The notes under the pieces were generated by a model that was not told the DNA's origin, made no database searches, and saw nothing but the letters and a program-made list of their open reading frames with translations. A program made the position numbers and the translations under genes. Below, in pieces: positions 39,660 to 52,900 of a stretch of 64,000 bases of DNA. This DNA is from Toxoplasma gondii ME49. Its lineage: Eukaryota > Apicomplexa > Conoidasida > Eucoccidiorida > Sarcocystidae. Location: positions 310,001-374,000 of the forward strand of contig NC_031472.1 of the NCBI RefSeq assembly GCF_000006565.2, in the 5' to 3' direction. The stretch's first letter is position 1. Each line of letters begins with the position of its first letter.

Positions 39660-42600
39660 GTGGGAGAGACACAGCGAGGATGCGACAAGAAAGGCGTGCG
39701 AAAGTTCAAAAGACACAAGCAGGGGGGAGAGGGGGCGGAATCAGATTGGAAACGCAGGCCCTGCTCTGAGACAGAGGTTGTGGACTGCGCGGGGAGGAAG
39801 GCGAAGGTCGTCCGCAGGGCACGCAGAAAGGCAGGAAATTTGGCGGCCAGTAACGACGGTTTTCGATTTTTTCAAATAAATCGACAAGGATGTCACTCTG
39901 GCGGGTGGCCTTCATGTTCAGTCGCGGGGGGAAAAGTCACCTTGTGGTGAAAGCGGAGGAGCGGACCGGAGGACGACTGACACTGCAGTCGTTGCACACA
40001 GACGCGACCGAGTGAGAGACGGTAGTATATGTGTTGCCGACGAAAACGAAGCTGGACGGTCTAGCTAAATTACCCAGTGGTTTTGTGTAGTCGGACAGGG
40101 AACTAACTAGACAGCGTGGCACTGATGGAGTCTGTGTTCGTGGCTGCGTACCCCTGGGAGAAAAATTCATAGTCTCGGGAACAGCACTCTTCCTAGTGAC
40201 GTTTTTCAGGCGCAGTGGAAGCACTTGGAGCCAGGGTGGCTGTCAGGTTCTTTCGTGCCTAGTTCTTGCACGGTCGATAGTTTCCGTCGTTTGAGGTTTC
40301 TGGCTGTGTCTGGGTGTGAATAGGGTAGCAATACTTCAAAACGGAACACGGAGGAATTGGCGAAACGTGAATTCTGTCCGGCGCAGAGACAGTGCCTTGT
40401 GTAGGCATTTGTTTTTGAGGGCACTGGCAAAAGAAAACGATTTCGTCGAGAGAAGTAGAATGCGTTGATATCTCATGAGACGGTCTTCTTCTAAGTGGTG
40501 AGAGTGTTAGGCGATCGTTTTGCGTGGTCTGTCTGTGGTGATAGAGACTATGAAAACCCGCTGCACCACTCTACACGCTGGTGTTCTTCCATTTCGAGAG
40601 TTCCGTCGTGCAGTGGGAGAGCTCCATTTAGTAGACGCGGCAAGAACAGTAGTGACCGTTGCATACTGCGAGATAGAACGTGCATCAGTCGGCTTCGGAT
40701 GTTGTCAATTGAGCGAAGATGGACACGTCCGTGCGCTTAGAATTTTTGTTTTCTGCCGCAGAAAGGAAAACTAGGCTTAAACGCAATGTGGTGTTTCATC
40801 CCCTCTTGAATTTTCTTTTGACTCCGCGGAAGGTGGGCGAGCGCGAATGGGACTGAGACACGATCGAGTGAGTTCCGACAAGGGCGTGGGTGAGGCAGAT
40901 AGTCGTGAGGGCGTCGAGGTCTGCATCTGGTAACTCGCTTTGTCAGGGAAGTGGAGTAGAAGCGTCGCGATGAATGAGTTGAAAAAGCGCGTTCCTCACT
41001 TCTGGTTTTTACGTGTCGCTGTAGCGATAGAGCGTGCACAGTCTTGCCGTAGTCGTTCCTGCTCCAGAGTCTGTGACGCGTTGTTTTTGTTGCGAAACGC
41101 GCCTTCTTAGGGCTACCCCTGGCTAAAAGAACAGGAGGACGTTTCTTATTTCTTCCCTCATGTTAAAAAAGAGTACTGATACTCCTTAACCATGTTTAAC
41201 TCTAAACTGGTGCTCAGCATACTAATGACAGCGTAAAGAATTTTTGGTTTTTTCTAAGCGTCATCGGCCTCTGAAAGCGCAGAATCAGCGGTCTCAATCA
41301 GTTTCGATCCGTTAGTTCCGTCACCATCCCCTTCAACGGGGTTATACATGAAACAAGTCACAGCTCTTTTGCGACACAAAGCCGGTCACTGAGTGCGAGC
41401 TTCAAAGCAGTTCGGCCTGACTGTAGTGATGTAAACAGGAAGCTACGCAGACTACGGTCGTCGGTGCGACGGAAACAAGTCTCGCCAGTCCAGTAATCAA
41501 ACAATGAGTGTTGACCCTGAGAGAATTATGGATGTCAATTTTATACGCCGTCGTCGAGTAACAGATGCATTGGCCGCCACCCTTGTACCGTTCTAAGGCT
41601 GACGTTGGTAAAAGAAATAAAATATGTGCTGGCAAAGCGAGGATGCTAGCCTCATGCTTTTTACAATTAGCAGTGGACTGAAAGGGCAGGCTACGTGACC
41701 CAGTGCTGTGCCCGTGAACCTTTCTGCCTCGACATGTATCTTACAAATCCACTACGCGCGTCAGCCACCCTTTTCAACTACACGTCTTTCTACCGGGATG
41801 GTCTATGGTTCGAAAGAGATACCTGTACGCGCCAGGGCGATGCAGAGAATTTCCCCTCACGTGACTGCGAGCATCCCGCATAACTTCAAGGAACAAGCTG
41901 TTGCTTAACGCGTCACACTCCAAATAAGAACGCCCCACTTCGCGTAAATTATGCGGGGATGTGGCAGCCCGAAACATTGAGTATGCCGTCCCTGCTTCAT
42001 GTGCGAGAATGTTCCAAGGACAATCAACCGGCAGAGAAAGAACTGCATGCGTTGATCTGCTGACGAGTATATCCCGTGGGGACGCTACCCTACCGACTGT
42101 GCACGCAACGTGTTACTACAAGCGAGTGAAATTTCCTAGTCCAGAAGCTCTGAAGAGGACAATCCGAGAAAAAATGTGCTGGTTGGGGGTGGTCTGAACC
42201 TAGTGCATCATCATGTGCACTTGACGGTGACAGTTATGGAGGCAGACGACCCACGAAAATGGTAATTATGAATTTCCAAGAATTCAGTCACGACAGTTTT
42301 CTGCATCCACGAGGGACACTAGCACAATGACTCGTTGCCGCGCAAAGAACGATGCCCTCTTACACGGTAATTCCGCCACACTCAACAGGCGTTCTTCCAT
42401 GAATGAAAGATTACGCGTATCCTTGCCCACCGGGTACGCCTGCTTGCCACGAACAGAAGCGGTAATGGCGAGTGTCATATGATTCAGGCAAATGAACATG
42501 TCACCAGGCCAACACAGTACAAAAAGGTCCATGTAGAAACTTCGAAAATGCGTATCTCTTTGAATGATGTACATCCAAAGAACAACGAACATCCATTTCG

Positions 42601-42731
42601 TCCACACGGAGGCAAAAATGTGGATCTCCGCATTTGTGCCATTCCCGTGGTTCAGGCTGCGATGCATCGACGCGCCAGTTCAATGGAGGAAAACTCTAGA
42701 GTCCACTTGCGTCGCGCGTTTCACGAAGTTT
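39660..42731. other. 3.1-kb convergent spacer; no gene supported
   Basis: The stretch lies between the stop codon of the membrane-protein gene and the stop codon of ADF on the other strand. Frames are short (60-100 codons) with no family resemblance. I found no tRNA or other structured RNA gene by eye. Untranslated regions of both genes probably take up part of it. Confidence 0.5.
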
Positions 42732-44045
42732 TTACGCGAGGGCTGCGAGGTCGCCCATTTCGTGAGCTTCCAATGCAACAGCGGTGGCGCCGTCCAGTTT
42801 CTTCAGGAGAGCGTCCTTCGAGGAGGCGTAGGTCATTCTCGGCTTGACGGGCGCGTTGTCCGGGCACCAAAGAACGAACTGGATCTTGTTGCCTATACAG
42901 AAGAGCACAAGAAAATGCGTAGGAAGTACATGAAAAGCTTTGGACACAAAGGTGAAGGCTTCTTGAGTGACACCTGTCGGCGAATAGCTCGTTCGTCACC
43001 AATCAGCACCACGTGCGCGAATGCCACTTCTCTAGGGAACAATGTTTGCCGGTGCCACCAATACACCCCGTTCTCTACACATGGCCCGGGAACGCTTGCC
43101 TCCTCGCATCGACTTAGATCCTTCGTACAAGTAGAAAAGTCAAAAACCGGCACAGATGTGCATATCTGAACAGTATGGAAGGCATGTCTCTTTATGATAC
43201 GTGAAAACCGTACCAACACGAAACACTTCTGCGCATGCTCCTGGCACCCGAAAAGCACTTTGGGCGTGCGGCGTTTAGCCTTATTTCCCATAAACGCAAT
43301 CCGCACAAAAAGTAAGATGCAAACAGGCGTCCTCCGCACCGGTCAAACGACAGTTGCTGCCGTCGCACTTTCCGTGCACACGGAGAGGGTCTGGAGGGCC
43401 CGCGGAAGAACGGCACCAGAGAAAATACACTGCAACAGTCTATAGTGGACAAACAGTTGCCCCACGCTACATAATGAACTGTGTTTCTGCGAGCCACATC
43501 ACAGACGGGGTCATCTGTACCGTGGTTCAACGCACGCACACATTCGCAGACGCAGAGGAGACGCAAAACCACCAGAACTTTCAACTGGACGAGGCGCGGC
43601 GGCCACAAGTGTTTCACAACCGACCCGATGCATCAATCCTGACGATTGGTAGCGAAAAACCTGCACGGCTGCAGACTGGTGAATAATCCAGCAACTGTCA
43701 GTGTATCAACGCGCTCACCGACAAAACCGGTATCCACAACGTTCACGCTGGAGCTAGCCCCGTGGGTCTGTAGGCGGGACGAAATTCGACTGAACACCGC
43801 AACACGACGTGAACAAAACGAGGAAAGAATCGACATGCCAATTACTCACCGCAGTCGTACACGCCGAATCGGCAGTCGTTGGCGGGGAGAGCACCCCGGA
43901 ATTCGTCCGCATTACCCTTTCCGTCCTTCTCGACAACGATCTTGGTGTTCTCGATTTTGAAGACGATCCACTTCACCGTCTTGCGGATCTTCAATTCGTT
44001 GAAACGCGCGACGCAGTTCTCGTCAACACCCATTCCGGACGCCAT
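42732..44045 (-). CDS. ADF: Actin depolymerizing factor (ADF/cofilin)
   Basis: Two exons, 44045-43850 and 42892-42732, are joined across a 957-base phase-1 intron with a GTGAGT donor and TATAG acceptor, giving 118 residues. The protein is a single ADF-homology domain: N-terminal MASGMGVDENCVARFNEL, the central VKWIVFKIENTKIVVEK strand-turn, and the actin-binding long helix region KPRMTYASSKDALLKKLDG. In the family this protein binds actin monomers and speeds filament turnover in the cytoplasm. Apicomplexan ADFs are short and lack the C-terminal extension and some filament-binding residues, and the Toxoplasma protein acts mainly by monomer sequestration with weak severing. The product ends MGDLAALA, at the usual length for this group. 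The gene is divergent from the phosphodiesterase gene. The identification is close to certain; the match to the Toxoplasma protein is from recognition, not alignment. Confidence 0.97.
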
Positions 44046-46921
44046 CTTGACTGGAGTTTCGAGGAAAAAGAGAACAAGTGTGAGTCGATACCGGCAAAAA
44101 AGAAAACAAATGAGCGGGGACGGTGGCGGTCAGCAGGCACCAACTACTACGGAATAGAAATGCTGCGCTACCCAGCCTGCCTACCCCTCCCGCGCGCTGC
44201 AAGTTGCCTGACCATCCGGAACGCTCCTGGAAAGCCGCCCCGCCGAACCAACTTTTCACACCTCCGACGTAGCTGCCCGGGTGGGGGGGTTCTGCCGCAC
44301 ACAGGCGACTCGAGCAGGAGCAGCTCCACCGTGCATCGCTTTTTACACACTCACCACCCCAGAAACCGGCGCGGCCACACTTTTTCGCGTGCGCAGAACC
44401 CTGGAGCGGAATCCCGGAAGAGCGGAATGCGCGCGCCCCCTACAGAACTGCTTGCCCAGCACTGCGGCACCTGGGCCAAAATTCTTTGACAACTGCGTGC
44501 AGCCGCCAGCATACAAAACTGCGGTACACGCTTTGCGATCATCAGGGGCTGCAGACAGCAGGACCACGATGAAACAACCGGGCTGCTGGAAAGGAGCGCC
44601 CGGGTTCACTTCACGGCGTCCCGTTTTTGCCCCTATGCAAGGTTTCTCGCGGCTCGGGGAAAAACGCCATTTCATGGGAAACTTCGCTGGAAAAGGCAGC
44701 CATATGTCGCAATACAGGCAAGGCATTCGATGAATGCAACACCGATCATACAGACTGTCAATAAAAAAACGCACTAAAAAACGCTGCAAGCAAGCATGTA
44801 CACGCGAACTGCACAGAATTAGACAGAACTGGCAGCGGGATATCTTCATAATTGCCCGGTGTGGCGTACTACGCTTTTTATGACGCGCTATGCTGTTTTC
44901 GGGGGGCTGCGGTAGTATTAGTCATAGTGTGTTGTCCACCGTACGAGGAGTTAACGGTGTCAAGAGGCGATTTGTGTGTAGTTTCTGTGAAGGTGCATTC
45001 GCCGTCCACATAGGGACCAAAGCGCTCCTCTTCGCTGCCCTGCCGACCTTCAGTGCGAGTTCTTGTTTGGAACCGCAGCCACGAGTGCAGATCAGTTTGT
45101 GGGTGGGAAGGACCGCACGTGTGAGGGGGATTCAGAAACCTGAGAATCGTGCCTTTAGATGACTTGTGACATCAAGGAAACAGCGCGAAGAAAACGAAGG
45201 GTAGTCTTCCGTTCTCGACGTGTGGGTGGTACCTTTGTGTGCTACTCTGTCGTTTCGGGCCGATGGCTTGGTGTTAACAGTATATGTTTTCATCGCAGAG
45301 TCGCGTCACAGAGCAGTGCAGACATCGAGCGGAAGTCTCTCCGCAGTGCGTGCAGTGGTCGGGATTACTGTCCGTCAATACATGCTAAGCTTCTTCAGTG
45401 GGTGTAATAAGGGACTGAAAAGCACAGGGTTTTGTATGTTAGGAGCTGATGGTTTCTACGTCTCGCAATTACGCTTGCAGTGAGTTAGGCAATTCCAGCT
45501 CGTGATTGTTAAGGGACAGTTTCCTACTGACAGCATCGAAGTCAGGAGACCGGCTAGCTGGAAACAAAAGGGACACCATGTCATATACGCTAAAATGAGG
45601 CGACGAGGCTTCTTCTGTCGTTAAAAGAAGAGGAATGTGTGTTCTAAACCACACTGAGGACACTCTCAGGTATTTGTTTGCCTGTACTGCTGATTTCAGC
45701 AGCCATCTTTTCGAGGCTTCATGTTTTTTGCGTCGTGTAATCTTCAGTGATGCTGTTGTGTGGCCTTGACGCTCAGTAACCGTTGTCAATGAACTTCATA
45801 TCCCCACATAGTCGTTGTTGCGCAATTGAGAAACAAGTGATTTTCTCTTAGATAGAAGGATACTGGGAAAGTCTTGTTCACTCTCCGCAGTAGCGTGTAG
45901 CGTCCTTTCTGTAGCACCCTGCCAGAGAGTTACAGCTCCCTTGCTCGTCAAGCCGGGGTTCGTGTCCGGATAGCGAGAAGAAAAATAGCGCGCGCTGATC
46001 TCCAATGCGCAGCAGTGGCAGCACCTGTGGCTGCTCGAACTCTCTGTCGTGCAACACCAATCTGTCCTACGGCATTTTCCAAAGCAGTTTTAACCTGTAG
46101 TTGAAAGACTGTAGTTCTGTTGGAACGCCATTGTTCCTTTTATAAGGAGAATGCATCATGACCACTTGGGTGGTACAGGACGTCACAGTAAATGACGGAG
46201 GGCTGCAAAAAGGACCTGCATAACCTGATCCACAGAAAGATCCAACGGGCTTCAGAGTCGTGAAAGTGTGTCCACGAGTATCTGACATGCTTAGCAAGTC
46301 TCCTCAGTTGTGAATTTGCCTCTCACCAGGTCTGTTCTACCCTTACAGAGTTGTGGAACTTCATGGGCACGCAGTGACCCACCGATTTAGAGCAGGATAA
46401 CATTTCTGTGAAGTCGCAAAATAGAGCAATGCGTCATAAAAACCACAACATGAATTAAACTTGGATGGCTCCAAGCTTCTTCATTCGCCATCGTTGGTGT
46501 CGTGGTGTTGTTGAAAAAAGTGGTATATTCATACTGAATCTCCGGCGGAGGCACGAGCGTTCGTGACACTAATGCTGCTGAGCAGCTAGCCGCGGTATCG
46601 CTGTCTAGCAGCCAACAAGCAAGCATGACTGAAATTGGTGCCATGCCCGCAGACCCCTCACCCTAGTCAAAGAAGAACGATTTCTGTTGCCCTTCAGTAA
46701 AGCAGGAGCACCTCTGCAGCCGCCCGGAATTCAGCCCTTATGTAATCTATGGGCTAAGTGGAAGATGGCTCCCTTGCGTCATGCGAACATAAACAAACGA
46801 TGCAGTGTGGCGGCCTAAACTATTGAGTTGAACACTGCTCCAAAGCGCAGAACTGCATGTTCTTTAATGAATCTGTTTTGTGGACCTGGAGCCGAAGCAC
46901 CTGACCTTTATTGTGGGCATC
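44046..46921. other. 2.9-kb divergent spacer between ADF and the phosphodiesterase; no gene supported
   Basis: The region should contain the promoters and 5' leaders of both flanking genes. Overlapping frames at 43809-44489 and 44343-44849 are GC-rich shadows. A minus-strand frame at 46387-46644 starts with ATG and a hydrophobic stretch (MAPISVMLACWLL) but is only 85 codons and has no support beyond that. Confidence 0.5.
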
Positions 46922-49900
46922 ATGCCGACTTCTCAGCAAGGCGAAGGTGCCTCGGCCACTGTAGACCGGCGACCGATTATTGTTTCTTCTGCCTCTCTGG
47001 CTCCCATTCGAGAGGATGCGGGAGAAGGTCTGGGAGAAACTGGTGGTACAGGGACCGGAGCCGGCCCCCCTCTGCCTTGTCACTCGCCGGGTGTCACTGC
47101 CGAAGTTGCGCCACAAGAAGGCGAGGAACCCCTGGGGCCCTTACACATGTGGAAACGGTTCATTCTGACGAAATTCTCTGGGGGCAAAAAGAGCGACCAG
47201 GCCCCTGGCAGGCGTTCCTCTTCTTTGACCTCGTTGTCGGTCCCTTCAGGGCAACTGACTAGTGGAATCAGCTCAAGCTCTGCAGGTCTGAAAAGTGTCT
47301 GGGCCCCGCAGTCACGAATGTCCTCTGTCTCTCGTACAGATTCTGGGTCTAGTGGCACAGGACGGTCCCCTGACATCTCCACTCCCACTCTATACAATCG
47401 ACGAAAAGCGGAGGCGGACGAAAAGTCAAGGTGCGTGCCCCAAAACAAGATACAAATCACCGCTGTGACCCTTGAGGTTGACCTAGCAGCTGAACGGATG
47501 CTCGGTGTTCAGAGCCAGACTTTTGGAGTTTCCCAGTCCTGCCGTGTTTTGTGTCGTAGATTTACTCTCAAGGGCATCGTCACGACAAAGTGGAGACACG
47601 GTGAAGCACTTTCCTTCATTCACCCGTTTTGGTTAACTTTCGAAAACAAGGATCTCGAGCACCAGTGGAAGATGCAGGTATCACTTTACAGCAGCTCCCT
47701 TCTTTCACGGTTGTCTCTAGGGTGGTTGCAGCTAGTACTTGGCGAAGTGATTACCATTGCGGGCCGATCGCGATCCTGAAACTGCGGTGACGAGAGTACA
47801 CGCTTCTTCATGGCTCACCGAGTCAGTTTTCTTCCTTTCCCCAGCTTGAACTCCACACATTGTCCTTCAACTACTTTTCACAACTCTTCTGTATTCATAC
47901 CGAAACGGATGAACACAAGTGGAATTGCTTTTGTCCGCACATATACATGCAGGACCTGCATTACTTTGCTGCCCTCGTCGTTCGGATCCTCGCATGCTTG
48001 GCGCTAGCATTGCCTCGTAAGTCTTTCCAGTAGGCTCCCTTGGGTAGTCTTTGGTCCCTGTAGCAGACGAGATTCAGACGCCGTATTCAAACTTTTGCTG
48101 GGGTACACAGTAGTTGGGGGCATCGGTCTTCTCCACCTCCGCAGCCTTGGCCCGAAGAATCGATATTACGGAAGTCTTCTTCACGGAATTGTGTACCCTC
48201 ACTCTGCAGCTGAGAGGCGTCTAAAAAAATCCCGTTTGTTTCTCTAACTGGTTGGTGTGATTTTTTTTACCTCTCCGCATTTTCGACTCCTCGGCGCGCC
48301 TCGATCTCCGCCGCCTACACTTCTACGCCGTGGACGCAACTGCGCTCGAATCTTCCACGGGGCTTTTGCATACACCGTTCAATCCAATGAATCTACTGCT
48401 TGAACTCTTCCGATGTCATGGTGCTGGGCGCTTGCTCGACGGACTTATCTGCTCGGGTGTGACGACCGACGTACAACCGGGTTTCGCTATACCTCACGTT
48501 GAACAAACTCAGTATTTCTGCTCTACTGCAACTTCATCTGCAGGAATTGCGAGTCCACCTTTTTGCTTCCGTTGATAGCCATTTCGCCTTCTAGCATCAT
48601 CGCTGCAGCTGCGTATTGCTGTCCCGTTTTACAAATAAGGTTCCGAGGGGTGTTTACACTCTGGTGCTGCTGGATAGCGGTCGCAACTGTTTTTTTCTGT
48701 GAACGTAAGCTCGTCAGGCATCCTGCTGCGAAAGGCTACCCATACAAGAGAAGAAGTGAAATCGAGATTTTGTGTGTAGGATAAATTCGGTCAAGTTCAC
48801 TAGAGATGTCCGGAGATGAAGAAGCGAAGCGTACGTAACCAGTTTCCGACAATGTAAACGTTGAGATTATCCATTCATTTCACCGAGGATGCTAAGCCAC
48901 CAAAGGTTTGGTTTGTCCGTTCTAGGGAGCCGTTGAGATCTACCATCACCTCCCATTTGTATGTCACTGACAAATGCTTTCTTCCACACTAATAAAGACC
49001 GCCTCACGGATCCACCACTGACTCTTCGCGCTATCGGATCCCTTTGACAGCACACACCACCCTTGTGTGCGGAACTTTGCTTCTCTATTGCCTGTATCTG
49101 CTGATAATTGCAGCTTCGCGCTTGATAAAGTTGCTGGGACTCTCAGAAGACACATCGTTTGCTCTTGGCGAGACTGGATGGATGACGACCATGCCGCTCA
49201 TTCTGTTTTCTGCAATCCTTGGCGGCGTCGAGTGGCCCAAATTTGCGCTCATCACGCTCGTCGAGACCACCTCGGTTATTGTCGCCATTTCTTTTCTGTC
49301 AACGCCCCTGAAAGCCTGTAAGTCGTCTTCTGCGGTTAACTTTGTTGACTGGCCCAATGCTACACAAACGCCGATGTATCTGGTCCCACCACCCGAGTTG
49401 ACGATTAGCTGTTGGAATGCGGACGTCAGTGACCACTCAAACTTGAAGGATTGCAATGAACACAGTAGTGGTGACGATTTTAGAGTTCTGCATGCGTCGC
49501 AGCCACCTTGGCGTACTGCAGCTAGAAAACCCATTTTGCAGATTTTACAGCGTGCTCGACAATGAGGTTGCACTACGACACAGTCCCTGCTGCCGTAAAA
49601 TACAGGAGGGTCGAGCGAGTGGCGCAATGGATAGCGCGTCGCCCTCCGGAGGCGGAGGTTGCGGGTTCGAGTCCCGTCTCGCTCTTATGTGGTTGGTCTG
49701 TCCTCCCACGTCTCAGTTTCCCGAAGGTGACGGTTTGGTACCTTTGAGAAAGGAAGTTTACACCTACGTTTATTCTTTTCAGGCGTATAGTCGCAATCAC
49801 GACTCTCGGGCATTTTGTCACACATCGCCCTCGGATCCCTCACGGCCCTTTTCGCCGGTGGATGGCACGAGCAAACTGGTGGTGGCTTATGTTGGAATTG

Positions 49901-52900
49901 AAACAGTTTGAGGCACATACACTTTGAGAAAAAATTATTCAAATTGATGATGGATCAGAGCTTGAATAATGCATTCGAAGAAACAGGGAAACCCCTTGTT
50001 GCACCGCAGACAGCGGCGAAGCACACTACTTACTCTGCGGGCGAACAAGACATGGAACCACGTCTCTCGAATGTTCTTTCGTTTACACAGGCAGCCGAAT
50101 CCCCCTACAAGTTTTCAATGCCGTCACCATGATTATCGCCAACTTTACGGTGCGACGTCTCGAGATATACAGACGACTGCGTTATCTGGAATACCGATTT
50201 GTGAGCTGACTCGCGAACCAGTCAAGACCGTCAGTCTGTTGGACTTCATAGCGAGCCATTCTCGCAACACACACTCTTAATAGGAAACTTTGCTTCGAAA
50301 ACACCCGTTCTCCGTAGAGTCTTATTCGCACTTTCTCAAGAGTAAATAGCTAGAGCGATTTCCTCGAATGACAAGTGCTGCAAGTGTCAAGGATAGTGAG
50401 TTGACGGCGCTACATTTTTTTCGGCAGGGCCCATCTGGAAACAAACATGCTATCAAGTGGATAGGATAAAGCTTTTGTGAAGTGTCATGTGTGCCCACCT
50501 TGTTTATCTCTGAATTGCTAGGGGAAAAAGGATGGTACCGGCAGCGACGAAATTCCGGTAGATGGAAGCGCTCGATAATACAACGATATCCAATGTTTGT
50601 GCTCGGTAGTTGCGCCCTCGTAATCGAGCACCAACCTCACCTCAACTGAAAAAAGATGCCTCCAATTATTTATCTCAACCGCTTTTTTAGGCTGCTGGGC
50701 AACTCCGATGCTTCGAGGACGAGGCGGCACGGTTCATCAAGGCGTCGCCAGTGGAAGATGCCTTCTACTGCATCAAAGAATCAGAGGTCCGTGTCCAGTG
50801 TCAATTACAGTCAGTCATGTCAAAAGTAGATTCGATGAGCACCTCAATGGTCCACCGTATTCCAGGCCTCACCTCCAATCTCATTTTGCAATGGTGTGAA
50901 TGTCTACGCGTGTGGAGGCGGTCACCCCTGAATCAGTGTGTACTGGTTCCGAATTCTTCCGTCCTGCAAGACAGGAATACAAGGGGCTTTTTCGGAACAC
51001 AATAGGAAAGCTAGATTGTATCTTTTCGTCCCATTCTATTTGATTAGTTCGTCTGAGGGTAGAGAGACACTACAGGAGACTCAAATCCAAAGGTCCGTCT
51101 GCACACAGGTGGGTTTCAGCTGCTGTTCTGTTGCCGCCAACAAAGTTGTGGAGCTGATGGTGAATAACCATCTCATTTAACATCCGAAGTGAACGTTTTG
51201 TGCGTCTGCACCTTCGTAGCGCCTCCTGTCTGAGCAATTGTACGCACCTGAAAAGGGCAAAACGACGACTCAGACACTGTACAGATGCATCTTGTATCTA
51301 ACAAGGGCCCAGATCAAGTTGTCTCTCTTCGACGAGAAACCTGCAACGGATCCATTTTTCTTCTATCGGGCGGACTATCCTTTCTCGTCACCTGACGGTC
51401 ATCACGCCAATGATGGAGCCGTCGGAGAAAGGCCGACAAGTGGGGCTGAAAGATTTGCAGCTCCACGGGAATATCATGTTGCCATATCGGGTAAAGTAAC
51501 GCAAAACTCACACAGTCGACATTTTAGATTGACTTGCACACACAACCTGAGGTTTTGGTTAACGCAGTCAGCCGCAATCAAGGGAGACAGCAAGCGAAAG
51601 ACAGCTGAAATCGCTGTGATGAGTTGAACATGGCGGGCATTTGAGCCGGAGCCGTGTACATTGCGTGTGGAGTCCTCGCACTGGTTGCAGCTGAACAACT
51701 CCAGAGTGCCCATGCTCCCTTTTTTGCGCAAATGGGGAATCCCCCCTTCCAGACTTTTTGTAGCACACGCTGCCACATTTGGAGGCATGCACAACACCAA
51801 GGGAACATCCGATCCACGACGAAACGTTGTTGTCGTCTGCTGTGTGTCGAATGCAGAATCCGGCGGTGAAGATGTAGACAACACAGCAACGAAAACCAGG
51901 CAGATCGACATAGGAACATCGAACCGGACTCCAGAAGCCGCGGGTGATATTTCTCCAACTGCAGAACCAGATGTTATCGAAAGAGAGACGTCTCCTGTAC
52001 GAGTCCCGACTTACAAGCGGAAGCACCATATCACAAGTGGACGACGTATGCTAGATCAAAGAAGAAATGAAGCTTTTGAGTAAGATGCCTGTTGAAGACT
52101 CTACGTAGCCTTTCGTCTGATTAAACGCTCGCGAACGTCCACAAGTTCTTACGCTCCAGTACACGATGTGTCCACGATAGGCGCCTTTCAACACTGAGGG
52201 TGCTTGGAACTATGTCAACAATGCACAACCCGGTTTCGGTAACCAAAGGCATTCACGATCTAAACCAGTGGTCCGATTTTGGTAGTCTTCAGTCACGGTC
52301 AAAACAATTCATTGTTATACTCTATCCATGAGCTCCTTAATCCTGACTGAATCAGAAAGCTGAGAAATCTGTGATCCTTCTGCATTGTCATGTCTACATT
52401 GTGTCCAAACACTGTGGTTAGTGATCCACATATGCAAAACTAATCGAATAATAACTGCAAATAGATCCCTGCTGCACGTAAAATATGATTCTTGCCTGTC
52501 TATAAGCTACTTCTTTTCGAGGAGTATGTAATACGAGTTGCACTACTGGTTTTTAGTTTGATAGTCTCCTTTTATTGGATCAAAATTCTCTTGTGCTAGC
52601 GACGCAAGTGCCCTGTAACACTAGGAGCTAGGGCAACCATTATGCTGATAGACAGAGTCATACGCGAAGGCTTTGAATGCCTTGTCGGTGCCCGAGAAAA
52701 TGAGATGGGAGAAAACAGAAGCAACCATCAAAAATGTGTTTGGTTCGGAACTTACGCGTCTGGTTTCAGCAAGTTTGGGGATGCGCTCGCATGTGCATTT
52801 GGAATTCCGTCACCTCAACCTCCTCCTCCGCTTCGGGCAAAACCGGTTCTACGTGGCCTCAAGCAGGCGGCTAGATCCAAAGATATCAGCGTCTCGCGGA

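Noticed and set aside
42564..43169. 201-codon plus-strand frame over ADF exon 2
   Set aside because: It is antisense to a confidently identified ADF exon and shows no motif.
46387..46644. 85-codon minus-strand frame starting with a hydrophobic stretch
   Set aside because: Too short and without splice or family support; it falls in the likely promoter region of the phosphodiesterase.
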